DNA of 64,000 nt from Acididesulfobacillus acetoxydans (GCF_902729405.1 NZ_LR746496.1:2170001-2234000); one strand, 5' to 3'. Counted from the stretch's first letter, positions 26,452-35,703 are shown. The notes: generated by a model not told the origin, from the sequence alone. A program made the numbers and translations.

Positions 26452-27738
26452 TCAGCTGTTATACCATTCATATTTTATCAGGGAAAACAGGCTCTGCAAT
26501 CCCACATAAGCAAAATAGAGTAGGATAAAGACAACAGGAAAAGCATACCTCGGTTGGCCTTCCGTTAAGAAATAGACACTGAAGAACATCAAAAAAGTTA
26601 TTGTGAAATAGGCGGGTAAAAGATTGTCACCCCTATTAGAGTTTTTGAAGCGGTTCTTAGAAACTAAAAGTCTAACGATATATAAGATGCTCGCCAAAGC
26701 CATGGTTATTAGGCCGGCACTAAAGAAAAGGCCACGCATGATGGTTGTCAGGGAACTTAATAACTTTTGCACGCGCAGAGGAATCTGAGCCCCATAAAAG
26801 CTGATGCGCAGCTCTGATTTAGGGCCGAAGGTTTTCGACAATCTCTTCAAGCCCAAAATCACATATTGTCTGGGGTGGGAAAGAATCCATTTTTCCGCCG
26901 CCTGGGTCAGCATATGATTACGCTGCGTTAGGTTGGCCCTTTTATATTCCGGGGTCAGAACCAGAGAATTCTTCACCTTTTCGGCCGGCATCCAACCGCC
27001 TGTATGATTCTGTGAGTTGTTATTGATATAGAGGACGATCCCGCCATTATTTGACACATAAGTAAATTCGCCCATTAAGCGGGAATTGCGGTATAACCAA
27101 GGAGTGATTGTTACGATACTCACACATAGGATAATTAGGCTGTTTTTCAGGCTTTTTATAAAGTTGTTCTTGCCGGTAACATATTCGGTTAGAAAGACAA
27201 CCAGAAAAAATACCAGAAAAAACGGCTTAATCAGTGTATCAAGCCCGGCCAGTAATCCTATGAACCAGTACCTATACCGGTATTTCGCAATATATAAATA
27301 CGTAATCAGGAGGAGAATTGTCGTGAATACGATTTCTGTCGCAACCATACTATTGTAAAAAATCGTGCTCGGAAAGAAAACGAATAGGACAAAAACGATT
27401 TTCCGTCCGTATTCCCGGACATTAGCCACTTTAAGAATTTGGTAAAGCAATAGATTGCTTACAACAGTCAGGAAAACATTGAGCCACTTAGCGACCATAA
27501 TGCTAGACCCGAAAAGCTTGTAGAAAAGCCCCAGAATCATGGAATAGCCCACCGTCGTATAGGTATTACCCCATTGCCCCCCGTTGGCTACATTCATGGC
27601 TATGCGCTGGTAATACAAGAAATCAGAAAAGGGTTGAGTGTTGACCAAGAAAATCCAAAGGACACTGAGCATAAAGCCTGCTAAAATAGTGAAACCATAG
27701 AAACGTTCGATTCTTTTTACCACATAACCACGTCCCAA
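26452..27738 (-). CDS. ArnT/PMT-like (GT39) membrane glycosyltransferase
   Basis: 428 residues with about ten membrane helices. The first periplasmic loop has the acidic pair region TQPFSDFLYYQRIAMNVANGG, matching the GT-C fold with its catalytic acidic residue after helix 1, and the C-terminus ends in a helix followed by LFSLIKYEWYNS. It probably transfers a sugar from a polyprenyl phosphate donor to an envelope acceptor. It lies between the flippase-like gene and the prenyltransferase gene, suggesting one pathway. Confidence 0.75.
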   Translation of the reverse strand: MGRGYVVKRIERFYGFTILAGFMLSVLWIFLVNTQPFSDFLYYQRIAMNVANGGQWGNTYTTVGYSMILGLFYKLFGSSIMVAKWLNVFLTVVSNLLLYQILKVANVREYGRKIVFVLFVFFPSTIFYNSMVATEIVFTTILLLITYLYIAKYRYRYWFIGLLAGLDTLIKPFFLVFFLVVFLTEYVTGKNNFIKSLKNSLIILCVSIVTITPWLYRNSRLMGEFTYVSNNGGIVLYINNNSQNHTGGWMPAEKVKNSLVLTPEYKRANLTQRNHMLTQAAEKWILSHPRQYVILGLKRLSKTFGPKSELRISFYGAQIPLRVQKLLSSLTTIMRGLFFSAGLITMALASILYIVRLLVSKNRFKNSNRGDNLLPAYFTITFLMFFSVYFLTEGQPRYAFPVVFILLYFAYVGLQSLFSLIKYEWYNS

Positions 27739-27779
27739 ATTACCTGTCGAATGTTGCTAACCATACTTAAAGTGTGACT

Positions 27780-27866
27780 TCGATGATTAAAGTGTTAAGA
27801 TGTTTATGATTGAAATATCTATGATGGAAGCATTTATGAGGGAAATATTTATGATTGAAATAGCGA
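27780..27866. repeat. AT-rich imperfect tandem repeat
   Basis: Variants of TTTATGATTGAAATAT recur about four times at 15-33-bp spacing between the prenyltransferase stop and the glycosyltransferase start. The repeat overlaps the last codons of the prenyltransferase gene. Confidence 0.7.
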
Positions 27867-28571
27867 TGGTTCCAAAATAAAAATAACACTGAGAAGCCAT
27901 AGTATACACACTGTCACAAGGTGCCAATCTTTGAGTATCAGTTTGGTAGGGTCACAGCCTTCACTGCTGTTTTTGATAATATAGAGAAAGCGAAAGACGC
28001 CATAGATGACCAAGGGCACCGTATAAATGAGCGCATCTGTACCATGCAACTTCACGGTAGCAAAATTGACCGTATACAGGCTGTAGGTAATGATAACACC
28101 CCCAGCCGTAATTCCCATCATCTGTTCCAACAAGCTCTCGCTGTAACTTTCCAAAACAGCCCGGTGACTTGAGGCCCGATCCGCTAATTCTTTCAACTCA
28201 GCCTTTCGTTTGCCAAAGCCGATAAATAGGGTGAGCATTAAGCCGCAGAGCAGCAACCAATGTGAGGGTTCTATGCCAACCCCTAAGGTACCCGCCAGAA
28301 TGCGCAGCATGAATCCGCTCGCCAACAGAAAGACATCTAGGATCACAACGTTTTTCAGATACTTGGAGTAAGCGATGTTTTGCACAAAATAGAGGATTAG
28401 AAGGAGCAGGGCACTCAGAGAAATAAAATAGCCCATCGTTAAGCCGGCAAAACAAAGGACGGTTGTCAAGACGATGGCCAGCCAGGGAGATACGAGGCCT
28501 GCGGCTAAAGGCCTGTTTCTTTTCTTGGGATGCAACCGGTCTTTATGCCGGTCAAACCAATCATTTAAAAT
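27849..28571 (-). pseudogene. UbiA-family decaprenyl-phosphate phosphoribosyltransferase, 3' piece
   Basis: This is the larger, C-terminal part of a membrane prenyltransferase that makes polyprenyl-phosphoribose for arabinose-type sugar donors. It begins with the first Mg/prenyl-phosphate motif NDWFDRHKDRLHPKKRNRPLAAG and continues through seven or so membrane helices to LEPSLFQS. It is separated from its first ~70 codons (30375-30585) by the IS1634 element. Joining both parts and removing one copy of the 7-bp repeat gives a continuous 308-codon gene. In its present form it has no native start. Confidence 0.87.
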
Positions 28572-28596
28572 CCTAAAATCCCGTCGATAATTATAC

Positions 28597-30189
28597 CTAC
28601 ACGGGTTCTTTAACATTAAACGCTTTGTAGATAGTGCTTTGATTTTTAGTAAGCGGGAACAGGATTCGTGTTCCATTTACTACTTGGATGCGTAATTTAG
28701 ATAAGGTGATGAGCAATTTCTTCATGGTCATCTTTTTGTAAAGATCCTTTTCCAGCATGACCTTGTGGATATGTGCGGCAAGTATGAGTGCGATAAAACC
28801 AATGAAGATCTTGTTCTGCATAATACCGTCCTTATGTACCCTTAATCTTCCAAGGTCTAGACTATTTTTTAAGCGAAGGAAGCCCTTTTCCACAACATCT
28901 TTTTCCCGGTATATTCGGAGAGCTGCTTTAGCGTTGGCCACATCATTCGTTATGAGGATCATCCAACCGGCTGTCTCCAGCTCCTGTCTGATGGCCTCCT
29001 CTTTAATGCTGACGGTATAGCCTGAGGGAGATTTCTCCGAGTTGCGGATGAGAAGGTATTTGCTATATTCTTCTTCCTGCAGGTGAGCTGCAGGATGGGC
29101 CTCTGCCCGTTCTTTCAGAAGTGCGACATGCGCATAAAGGTTCTCGCGAAGCTTCATCGCCTTCATGGCGTTATAGTAAACATGCGTATAAATCTTATGG
29201 TCTTTGTTCCACGCTCTAAGTTTGGTGACCCCGCGAACAGAATCTTCCCCTAAAACCATTGTGTTCTGAAGGCTGTCAATATCTTTGCGTTCGCTTTCCA
29301 CCTGCTTTTTCGCAAAGCCGGAGGTGAAGGGAACCGAGATGACGAAGCGTAGTTTGGCCGCATCATTCAACATGGCGTTTACATTTTTGGTACTGAAGAA
29401 ACCCTTGTCCATCACAATCAGGGTGGGTTTACCTTTCGATAAGGCATTCATTTTGGACAAGGTAGTTTTCAACGTTGAGACATCCTTGAGGCTGCCGCTG
29501 TACGCGGTCTGATAGATAGGAAGCCCTGATTTTTCCCCCATCAGCATGCAAAGGTTGATTTGGGGAAGCGCTTCCTTGTCCCGGTTGTATCCCCATTCAA
29601 CGTCTTCAATCAAGTTAGAATAGGAGGAGACAGAGGTGATGTCGAGGGCAAGGTATTCCTGTTCACTCCGGCACTGGCACCATTCCTGATAAAAAGCCTC
29701 TCTTGAGTCTGGGCTTATGGCCGCCAACAATTCACTGATGCGTTGCGACGACATGCTGCCGACCGGAAGGCATTCGGTACTGTTAATCCAATCCTCACAA
29801 TAAAGAAACGGATCTCCGGAGGAAATAAGGTAACAGGCCAGATTGAATACCTCTTGCCAGTAATTCGGTAAGGCTCTCTCCAGAGCCCTGAGCAATCCAA
29901 TGCTTTGCGCAATGCTCTGAAAGAGATAAAAGGCTCCATAATCCTTGATGGATGAACGCTGGATCTCCTCAATAGAAAAGGTCATGTTGGTTGCTGGTAT
30001 TTCAATGGGAGTTCCCTGTTCAGCCATACGGGCCAGGTATTCAGGCTTATACACCGGATTTCCGGTTATGGGATTAATTTTGCCGATAGGGACACGTTTG
30101 TTTCTCGGCTTGCCGTCGGCATTGCGAAAAGAAACTGACTCGTAAAGATAAATCTTATCCCCAACCTTTTGCCTAATGATGGAAGTCAC
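28597..30189 (-). CDS. IS1634-family transposase, intact copy
   Basis: 530 residues from GTG 30189, preceded by GAGGGGAGGGG within the long hairpin. DDE motifs LALDITSVSSYS, LIVMDKGFFS and YREKDVVEKGF are present. Only one amino-acid difference from copy 1 was noted within the coding part they share (WMILITN versus WMTLITN), so the copies are recent. Confidence 0.92.
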   Translation of the reverse strand: MTSIIRQKVGDKIYLYESVSFRNADGKPRNKRVPIGKINPITGNPVYKPEYLARMAEQGTPIEIPATNMTFSIEEIQRSSIKDYGAFYLFQSIAQSIGLLRALERALPNYWQEVFNLACYLISSGDPFLYCEDWINSTECLPVGSMSSQRISELLAAISPDSREAFYQEWCQCRSEQEYLALDITSVSSYSNLIEDVEWGYNRDKEALPQINLCMLMGEKSGLPIYQTAYSGSLKDVSTLKTTLSKMNALSKGKPTLIVMDKGFFSTKNVNAMLNDAAKLRFVISVPFTSGFAKKQVESERKDIDSLQNTMVLGEDSVRGVTKLRAWNKDHKIYTHVYYNAMKAMKLRENLYAHVALLKERAEAHPAAHLQEEEYSKYLLIRNSEKSPSGYTVSIKEEAIRQELETAGWMILITNDVANAKAALRIYREKDVVEKGFLRLKNSLDLGRLRVHKDGIMQNKIFIGFIALILAAHIHKVMLEKDLYKKMTMKKLLITLSKLRIQVVNGTRILFPLTKNQSTIYKAFNVKEPV

Positions 30190-30199
30190 GGTAACCCCT

Positions 30200-30243
30200 C
30201 CCCTCGCTTGTAGGTATAAATTATTATACCTACAAGCGAGGGG
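30200..30243 (-). promoter_or_regulatory. 20-bp perfect stem before the IS1634 transposase, copy 2
   Basis: Same structure as at 4013-4056 in mirror image: arms 30200-30219 and 30224-30243, 10 bp upstream of the GTG start. Confidence 0.7.
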
Positions 30244-30374
30244 GAATACAAGGGAAAAACAATAAACTTCAAGAGATTCTGCAACAAACAAGCTTGAAAG
30301 CAGGCTATTTTCCAACTAAATTGGCTAAATGAAATCAAAAGTCCTGTAGGTATAATTTTTGCCGGGAATCAAGG

Positions 30375-30585
30375 TTAAAATGTATACGGAACTGGAAGTC
30401 AGGGAAAAGGCCACGGCCAGCTCCACAACACGTAAAAGTAAAGAAGAGTTACCCCAATCCTGGGAAAATAGAAACCCTAAAAAGACAAAGAGGTTTTTAG
30501 CCCACTGCCAGGGACGCAATAATTGTATTAAAGCCAGAGGGGAATTTCTCTTCATAAGGGGCACGATTTTTGTTATAATCTTCAA
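30375..30585 (-). pseudogene. UbiA-family phosphoribosyltransferase, 5' piece
   Basis: First 70 codons, starting MKIITKIVPLMKRN, with the family motif LLRPWQWAKNLFVFLGFLFS and ending SSSVYIL just before the NDxxD motif. The remainder is at 27849-28571. Confidence 0.85.
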
Positions 30586-30834
30586 CCCGGTTTAGAGGCG
30601 ATGAGGTTTTCAAATCTCTCGACCTTTCTCAAAAAAATATAATGATGTATTGAACGGAAGTAAGCAAAGACTTTTATCCTAGGAGCAAGCAAAGATCCCA
30701 TGCCAAGTCATTCCTGTATATCATACCACTCCCGTATCATTATACCAAGACATCTTGACCTAACCAACTACCAACCTAACCAACCTACCGACCTGGCCGG
30801 GTCAAGCGGATCTTCGGCATTTTCAAGGTCAGCT

Positions 30835-30873
30835 AAGGCGGCACATCATTCCGAAGAGTTGATGTGCCGCCTT
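30835..30873. terminator. 14-bp perfect hairpin, probable terminator
   Basis: Arms 30835-30848 and 30860-30873 (AAGGCGGCACATCA and complement) with an 11-nt loop, 82 bp beyond the stop of the secreted-protein gene on the minus strand; no long U tract. No other feature is visible in 30586-30954. Confidence 0.6.
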
Positions 30874-30954
30874 CTGTTTGGGTCGAGAAGGGGCTCCGTC
30901 CTAGGGAAGGAAGCCCACTCCCTTGGGTAGGCGTCCTTTATGTCTTACACCTTC

Positions 30955-31329
30955 TTATTGCTGAACTTGGACTTGCAGGGTATCTGTATCGGGACCGGAA
31001 GGAGAGGCTTCACTGGATTTCTTCTCAACGGGAGATGTTCTCGCTTTCTCGGGAGCCCCATTGTTCCCCTGATGATTTCCCTGTTCCTTATATTGGTAAT
31101 TGACTTTGTCTGTTTCCGGGGTTTTGCTTTCCGCCGAGGGTTTCTCGGTGTCGGATTTGGCCACTGAGGTGGGAGTTGTCGTTACAGGAGTAGACGGGCT
31201 AACCACTGCGGTGGGTGTCGAAACAGGGGTGGGCGTGGCGGCAAAAGCCATGCTGCCGAAAGTGCCAAGACCGGCCAAAGCACCGGCCAAGGCCAGAGTT
31301 CCTGTGGCGACGATGAAAGACTTTTTCAC
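30955..31329 (-). CDS. Small secreted Pro/Thr/Ser-rich protein
   Basis: 124 residues with a clear signal peptide: KKSFIVATGTLALAGALAG, then cleavage likely after MAFAA. The mature part is low-complexity (TPTPVSTPTAVV, ESKTPETDK) and ends VQVQQ. The GTG start follows CAGGAGGTAAATCAAC. No family recognised; likely an exported or wall-associated protein. Confidence 0.75.
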   Translation of the reverse strand: MKKSFIVATGTLALAGALAGLGTFGSMAFAATPTPVSTPTAVVSPSTPVTTTPTSVAKSDTEKPSAESKTPETDKVNYQYKEQGNHQGNNGAPEKARTSPVEKKSSEASPSGPDTDTLQVQVQQ

Positions 31330-31726
31330 GTTGATTTACCTCCTGAATTTTTTGTGGGTTAATTCCTAACCCCAAGGAAAGCATAACCGTAAAAGATTAA
31401 TCCTTCCTGTAAACAGGACTAAACCTAAATTAAACCTCAGAGTTTGAGAAACCAGCCCATGATAGCCATAGCCTAAGCCCTAAAGTGAGTAAGAGTTTTT
31501 CGGGAAGGCTTTCATCCCATTTAGATCCCCTTTTTAAATAATTTTTTGGACGGTTAGATAAATGGTCGGCTGGGGAAGGATTCGCCTGATTGCCGGAGAA
31601 TTAGAATTTAGGGGATGCTTAGTCCCTTTGTGGAGGCGGTTCGTGAAAGCTTTATGAGCGCAGTGATCCAGCGGCGGAGTGAGCGAATATCCTCCATCCT
31701 ACTTTTGACAAAAAGGAGAAATTTGC
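31330..31726. other. Intergenic, nothing recognised
   Basis: About 400 bases between divergent genes. It must hold both promoters, but no clear -35/-10 pair stood out. Confidence 0.4.
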
Positions 31727-32185
31727 ATGTTAAAGGTCAGACGCACACTGGTTCGTAGGACCAAGAAATTTCAAGAAGGCACCTACCTCATCAAAGTATC
31801 TTGGCGTAAGGGAGTTTGGCGGAAAATCGAACTGGCGGCTCATCATACCCTTGAGGATTTGCATCAGGCCATTCAACAGGTCTTCGATTTTGATGATGAT
31901 CACCTGTACAGTTTTTTCATGGATAACAAAAAATGGTCGCATGCAAGTTATTCGTCTCCACTGGATGAGAGTGGCCCTCATGCTGATCAAGTCACACTGG
32001 GGGAGTTAGCCCTGGAGCCGGGCCAGAGTTTTCTTTACCTTTTCGATTATGGCGATGAATGGGAGTTTAAACTGAAGGTGGAGGGGATTGATCCCGCTAA
32101 ACCTTTGCCCTTGAAACCCCGCCTTGTTGCCGAGCGCGGTGCGGCTCCCGAACAATACCCCGACAATGAAGACTGGGATGAATGA
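31727..32185 (+). CDS. Plasmid pRiA4b ORF-3-like protein
   Basis: 152 residues matching the PRiA4_ORF3 family: KVSWRKGVWRKIEL, FDFDDDHLYSFFMDNKKW, then LFDYGDEWEFKLKVEGI. ATG start after AAAAGGAGAA. The family has no assigned biochemical role and is common on plasmids and in variable chromosomal regions. Confidence 0.85.
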   Translation: MLKVRRTLVRRTKKFQEGTYLIKVSWRKGVWRKIELAAHHTLEDLHQAIQQVFDFDDDHLYSFFMDNKKWSHASYSSPLDESGPHADQVTLGELALEPGQSFLYLFDYGDEWEFKLKVEGIDPAKPLPLKPRLVAERGAAPEQYPDNEDWDE

Positions 32186-32364
32186 GGGACAGTATAAAAA
32201 ACTGGTTGTCGATATCCAGGATGACAGTTACCATTCCCGGGATTCGTCCAAGAATTATCGCGCCCGTTACAGCCGAGGAATTGGATGCATATCGGCGTTT
32301 TCGACACATGTTTCGCCATGCCTATAGATCGGAGTTGACGAGAGAGACAAGAGAGGAGGGATGA
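32182..32364 (+). pseudogene. HepT-like RNase toxin, C-terminal fragment
   Basis: The 60-codon frame starts inside the stop of the pRiA4b gene. It encodes TAEELDAYRRFRHMFRHAY, the conserved HepT-type Rx4-6H catalytic region, plus a short tail. HepT proteins are normally ~110-150 residues, so the N-terminal helices are missing. No MntA-like nucleotidyltransferase partner is present. Confidence 0.6.
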
Positions 32365-32367
32365 GAC

Positions 32368-32595
32368 TTGCCTGTACCGACTGAAGCGCAAACCGAGGGG
32401 GTTATTTCTTTTGCTCCGGCTTGTTCCATAGATACAGTTGAGGCCGGGGGTTCTCAACCAGAAAAAGGGGGGCTGCGGATTAGACAGGCCTTGCCGGAGG
32501 ATTTAGAAGATGTCCTAGGCCTGTACGGTCAGTTGGATTTAAACAAGAGAGAAGTTTTGCCGCCAGCGGTAGCGGCGGAATGGAGGTTAGCATGA
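32368..32595 (+). pseudogene. GNAT acetyltransferase N-terminal fragment
   Basis: 75 codons. The segment RIRQALPEDLEDVLGLYGQL resembles strand 1/helix 1 of GNAT enzymes; the rest of the fold is missing. TTG start. It overlaps the next gene by four bases and its end supplies the Shine-Dalgarno sequence GGAGG. Confidence 0.5.
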
Positions 32596-33794
32596 AAGAA
32601 AATGATGCACAACCAAGCGAGAAATGGCTCAGGGGGCGTATTTCACTGAGGCGTTTTGCCGACTGTCCACTGAAGCCGGAAGACGTGGACTGGATTGTGG
32701 AAGGAGCCATGAGGGCCCCCACCGCCGGAAACATGATGCTCTATTCCATGATTTTGATTACGGACCCTGTGAAAAAGCAAGTGTTAAGCGAAACTTGTGA
32801 TCACCAACCTTTCATCGCCAAGGCCCCCTTAGTCGTTGTCTTCTTAGCGGATTATCAACGGTGGTTTGACTATTATAGGAATTCCGGGGTCGACGCCTAC
32901 TGCCTGGAGCATGGTCTGGAATTCCGCGGCCCGGATGAAGCAGATCTCTTGCTGGCTTGTTCCGATGCGCTGATTGCTGCTCAGAATGCGGCGATCGCGG
33001 CCGAAAGCCGGGGAATCGGTTCCTGCTACATCGGAGACATCATGGAAAACTATGAAAGACATCGGGAACTACTGAACCTCCCCGCTTGGGTCTTCCCTCT
33101 CGCGATGCTCTGTTTCGGGTATTATCCCGAGGGAGAGCGTCCGGCTCCCCGGCCGCGTTTTGAGCGGAAATACATTGCCTTTACCGAACAGTATCAACGG
33201 TTAAATCCCGAAGAACTTGACGAGATGTTGGCCGGTCGGGCCGCAGCTTTTTCCCCGGCTAACCCCTATGGGGCAGCGAACTACGGTCAATGGATGTACG
33301 CCCGGAAAACGGGGGCACAGTTTGCGGCAGAGATGGCCCGGTCGGTGCGTAAAGCCTTGAAGAACTGGAAAGGGGAGCCGATTCCCATGGCTAACCACGC
33401 GAACGAGCATGAGTATGAGCATGAGCGGGAGCTTGAGCCGGCTCTGAGCCTAACAAATGTCGGGCAACCCATACAACGGGGAAACGCGAGTCGTTCGTTC
33501 CGTCAAGCTGAGGGCTTAACAAATATTGGCGAGCCCGGAGTCAGTGAAGACACGCCTTCTGTGCCTGAGTGGTCGCGCGTGCTCGAAATGATGCGTCAAG
33601 AACTTTCGCAGTCAGCCTTTGAAACTTGGATAGCCCCTTTGCGTCCGGTGTATTTGGAGGGCGGACTTTGCCTATATTGCCCAAACCTTTTTCAAAAAGA
33701 CTGGGTGGAGTCCCGCCACAAACAGAGCCTTGAACGCGCTATCCTTGCCGTCATGCCGGACATTGGCAGGATGATCACTTTTGCAGTGGCATAG
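32592..33794 (+). CDS. Nitroreductase-like protein fused to a DnaA N-terminal domain
   Basis: 400 residues from ATG 32592 (after GGAGG). Residues ~10-230 are a flavin nitroreductase: SLRRFADCPL, EGAMRAPTAGNMM, AAIAAESRGIGSCYIGD. Then comes a linker with acidic and repeated pieces (EHEYEHERE; LTNVGQP and LTNIGEP). Residues ~328-400 align with the DnaA N-terminal domain: LSQSAFETWIAPLRP, CPNLFQKDWVESR, ITFAV, where the FETW and PN-F-DW-E-R signatures of DnaA_N are all present. The DnaA domain normally binds DnaB and other DnaA partners; why it is joined to a flavoenzyme is unknown. The whole is one continuous frame. Confidence 0.82.
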   Translation: MKENDAQPSEKWLRGRISLRRFADCPLKPEDVDWIVEGAMRAPTAGNMMLYSMILITDPVKKQVLSETCDHQPFIAKAPLVVVFLADYQRWFDYYRNSGVDAYCLEHGLEFRGPDEADLLLACSDALIAAQNAAIAAESRGIGSCYIGDIMENYERHRELLNLPAWVFPLAMLCFGYYPEGERPAPRPRFERKYIAFTEQYQRLNPEELDEMLAGRAAAFSPANPYGAANYGQWMYARKTGAQFAAEMARSVRKALKNWKGEPIPMANHANEHEYEHERELEPALSLTNVGQPIQRGNASRSFRQAEGLTNIGEPGVSEDTPSVPEWSRVLEMMRQELSQSAFETWIAPLRPVYLEGGLCLYCPNLFQKDWVESRHKQSLERAILAVMPDIGRMITFAVA

Positions 33795-33905
33795 GCTCGC
33801 AACGATTACGATTGTTGCCCGTGTAATTTGACAGGAGCAGCCTGTAATCCCCAATTTGTGGTATAATAATGTTAGACAGACTACTTTAGACTGGAGAGCG
33901 TTAAA

Positions 33906-34284
33906 GTGATCCCTATCCAAAATCAAGGTCTCTTTTGGGATATTCACGTAGAAGATATCGATCCTATTGAACATAAAAAATGGCTGATCGAGCGAGTTGT
34001 GCAATGGGGAACTTTGTGATTCGTATGATTTGTGGAACGGAGTAAGGGTTGCTTCTATCGATGCCATTGTTGCCATGAAGCTTAAGGCCATTGCCGGACG
34101 CGGTGAGCGGAAAGATTTCATCGATCTTTATACCATTTGTCAAGAAGGTATGGATTTTGACGAGATGTTACGGGAATTGATAGAAAATACTAACAAGCGA
34201 GCCGAGGTTGTAAAAAAACGCTTGCTGGAACTAAAGCAAAAGAAAGCATCAAAAAGCCCTGGGAATGTAAATTATTTTGTGTAA
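33906..34284 (+). pseudogene. Collapsed AbiEii-type toxin-antitoxin module
   Basis: A GTG start at 33906 (after GGAGAG) begins a DUF6922-like N-terminus, LFWDIHVEDIDPIEHKKW, typical of the gene preceding AbiEii-type nucleotidyltransferases, and stops at 34019. In the next frame follows the C-terminal part of such a nucleotidyltransferase: VASIDAIVAMKLKAIAGRGERKDFIDLY. The middle of the antitoxin-side gene and most of the toxin, including its catalytic GS motif, are missing, so one large deletion joined them. The last codons run into the IS256 end. Confidence 0.6.
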
Positions 34285-34388
34285 ATGGAATCTTTGCTCA
34301 AACGATTTTTGGGTTAGAATATAGCTGGCTCTTGCCAATCTGGGAGGGCAGGGCTCTGCTGGAGAGCAACCTGAGCGCCCAGCTGGTT

Positions 34389-34456
34389 TCTGCCGGAGGA
34401 AATGGGAACTGTCTGTTCGAGGTTTCCCTTTCCAACTCCATTTCCTCACGGGCAGA
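34389..34456. other. Long stem-loop inside the IS256 non-coding end
   Basis: Arms TCTGCC..AGGAAATGG and CCATTTCCT..GGGCAGA enclose a 30-nt loop in the ~200-bp stretch between the transposase stop and the element end. A second short hairpin, CAGGGGC/GCCCCTG, follows. Possibly a transcription barrier. Confidence 0.5.
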
Positions 34457-34491
34457 ACCAAGGCGATAAACTCCAGGGGCGAAGCCCCTGA

Positions 34492-35703
34492 CTAGAGGGC
34501 ACCGCTGAGCCGGTCCCCATATTGTATCGCAAACTGTGAGATACATTCTGCCCAATTTTGAACGGGCATAGTCCATTTCTTCGTGATTTCCATGGTTGCC
34601 AGGTAAACGATTTTTCGTAGGGCATCATCCGTGGGAAAAGCCGTTTTCGTTTTCGTGATTTTCCGCAGTTGTCGGTGATAGGCTTCCACTGTATTGGTTG
34701 TATAAATCAGCCGGCGGATTTCTCGGGGGAAAGCAAAGTAAGTGGTGAGCTCCAGCCAGTTGTTTTCCCAGGAACGAATTACCAATGGAAATTTCTTACC
34801 CCATTTTTCTTTGAACATTTCGAAAGCAAATTCGGCTTCATCCAAAGTCGCCGCTTGGTAAACCTGTTTTAAGTCAGCCATCACCGGCTTTCGATCTTTG
34901 AAGGAAATATACTTCATGGAGTTGCGAATCTGATGAATCACGCACAGTTGAATCGATGTTCGGGGAAAAACGCTGTTTATGGCCTCTGAGAAGCCTGTCA
35001 GCCCGTCTTTGCTGGCAATTAGGATGTCTTCTACGCCCCGATTCTTTAAGTCGTTGCAGACACTGAGCCAGAAGCTGGCAGTTTCACTTTCGCCAATCCA
35101 GATTCCGAGAATATCTTTACGGCCTTGTACATCCAGGCCCAAAACAGAGTAAGCGGCTTTGGTGACAATCCGATTATCTTTGCGAACCTTGAAGTGAATC
35201 GCGTCCAGAAAGACGATGGGATAGATACGCTCAAGGGGTCTGCATTGCCATTCTGTGACGAGTGGCATGACCTTGTCCGTGATTTTACTGACCAACTCGG
35301 CTGAGACATCAATGCCGTAGATATCGCGCATATGGGCTTCAATATCCCGGGTCGACATGCCTTTGGCATACATCGCGATAATCTGTTGTTCGAGTTCACT
35401 GGCGTTTTTCTCGTACTTCTTGATGATGTGTGGTTCAAACTCGCCGTTGCGATCCCGGGGAATCGCCAGTTCTGTTTCACCCATACGTGTTTGAATGGTC
35501 TTTCTCGAATATCCATTGCGACTGTTGCCTGAATTGTTGCCCTCAACACTGTGTTTTTCATAACCAAGATGGTCGCTCATCTCGGTTTCCAGAATCTCCT
35601 GCAGGGTGCGTCTGAAGAGGTCTTTGAGCGTGTTGTGGACGTCTTCGACGGTCTTACAGTCCTTGGCGACTTCACGGGCTAACCGGTCTTTAACATCTTG
35701 CAT
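34492..35703 (-). CDS. IS256-family (Mutator-type) transposase
   Basis: 403 residues; ATG after AAGGAGTTG. Conserved regions: IPRDRNGEFEP, YAKGMSTRDIEAHM, then catalytic Asp in YPIVFLDAIHFKVR, second Asp in ASKDGLTGFSEAI, the C-x2-H signature CVIHQIRNS, and Glu in NTVEAYHRQLRK. Intact. Confidence 0.93.
   Translation of the reverse strand: MQDVKDRLAREVAKDCKTVEDVHNTLKDLFRRTLQEILETEMSDHLGYEKHSVEGNNSGNSRNGYSRKTIQTRMGETELAIPRDRNGEFEPHIIKKYEKNASELEQQIIAMYAKGMSTRDIEAHMRDIYGIDVSAELVSKITDKVMPLVTEWQCRPLERIYPIVFLDAIHFKVRKDNRIVTKAAYSVLGLDVQGRKDILGIWIGESETASFWLSVCNDLKNRGVEDILIASKDGLTGFSEAINSVFPRTSIQLCVIHQIRNSMKYISFKDRKPVMADLKQVYQAATLDEAEFAFEMFKEKWGKKFPLVIRSWENNWLELTTYFAFPREIRRLIYTTNTVEAYHRQLRKITKTKTAFPTDDALRKIVYLATMEITKKWTMPVQNWAECISQFAIQYGDRLSGAL

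Larger units (their letters stand above)
28572..30374 (-). mobile_element. IS1634-family element, copy 2 (1803 bp, intact)
   Basis: Ends as in copy 1 (CCTTGATTCCCGGC / CCTAAAATCCCGTC inward). 7-bp direct repeat TTAAAAT at 28565-28571 and 30375-30381. It interrupts the UbiA-type gene. Confidence 0.93.

Noticed and set aside
31100-31369. Plus-strand Val/Gly-rich protein
   Set aside because: It is the antisense of the secreted Thr/Pro-rich protein gene, which has a signal peptide and a strong ribosome binding site.
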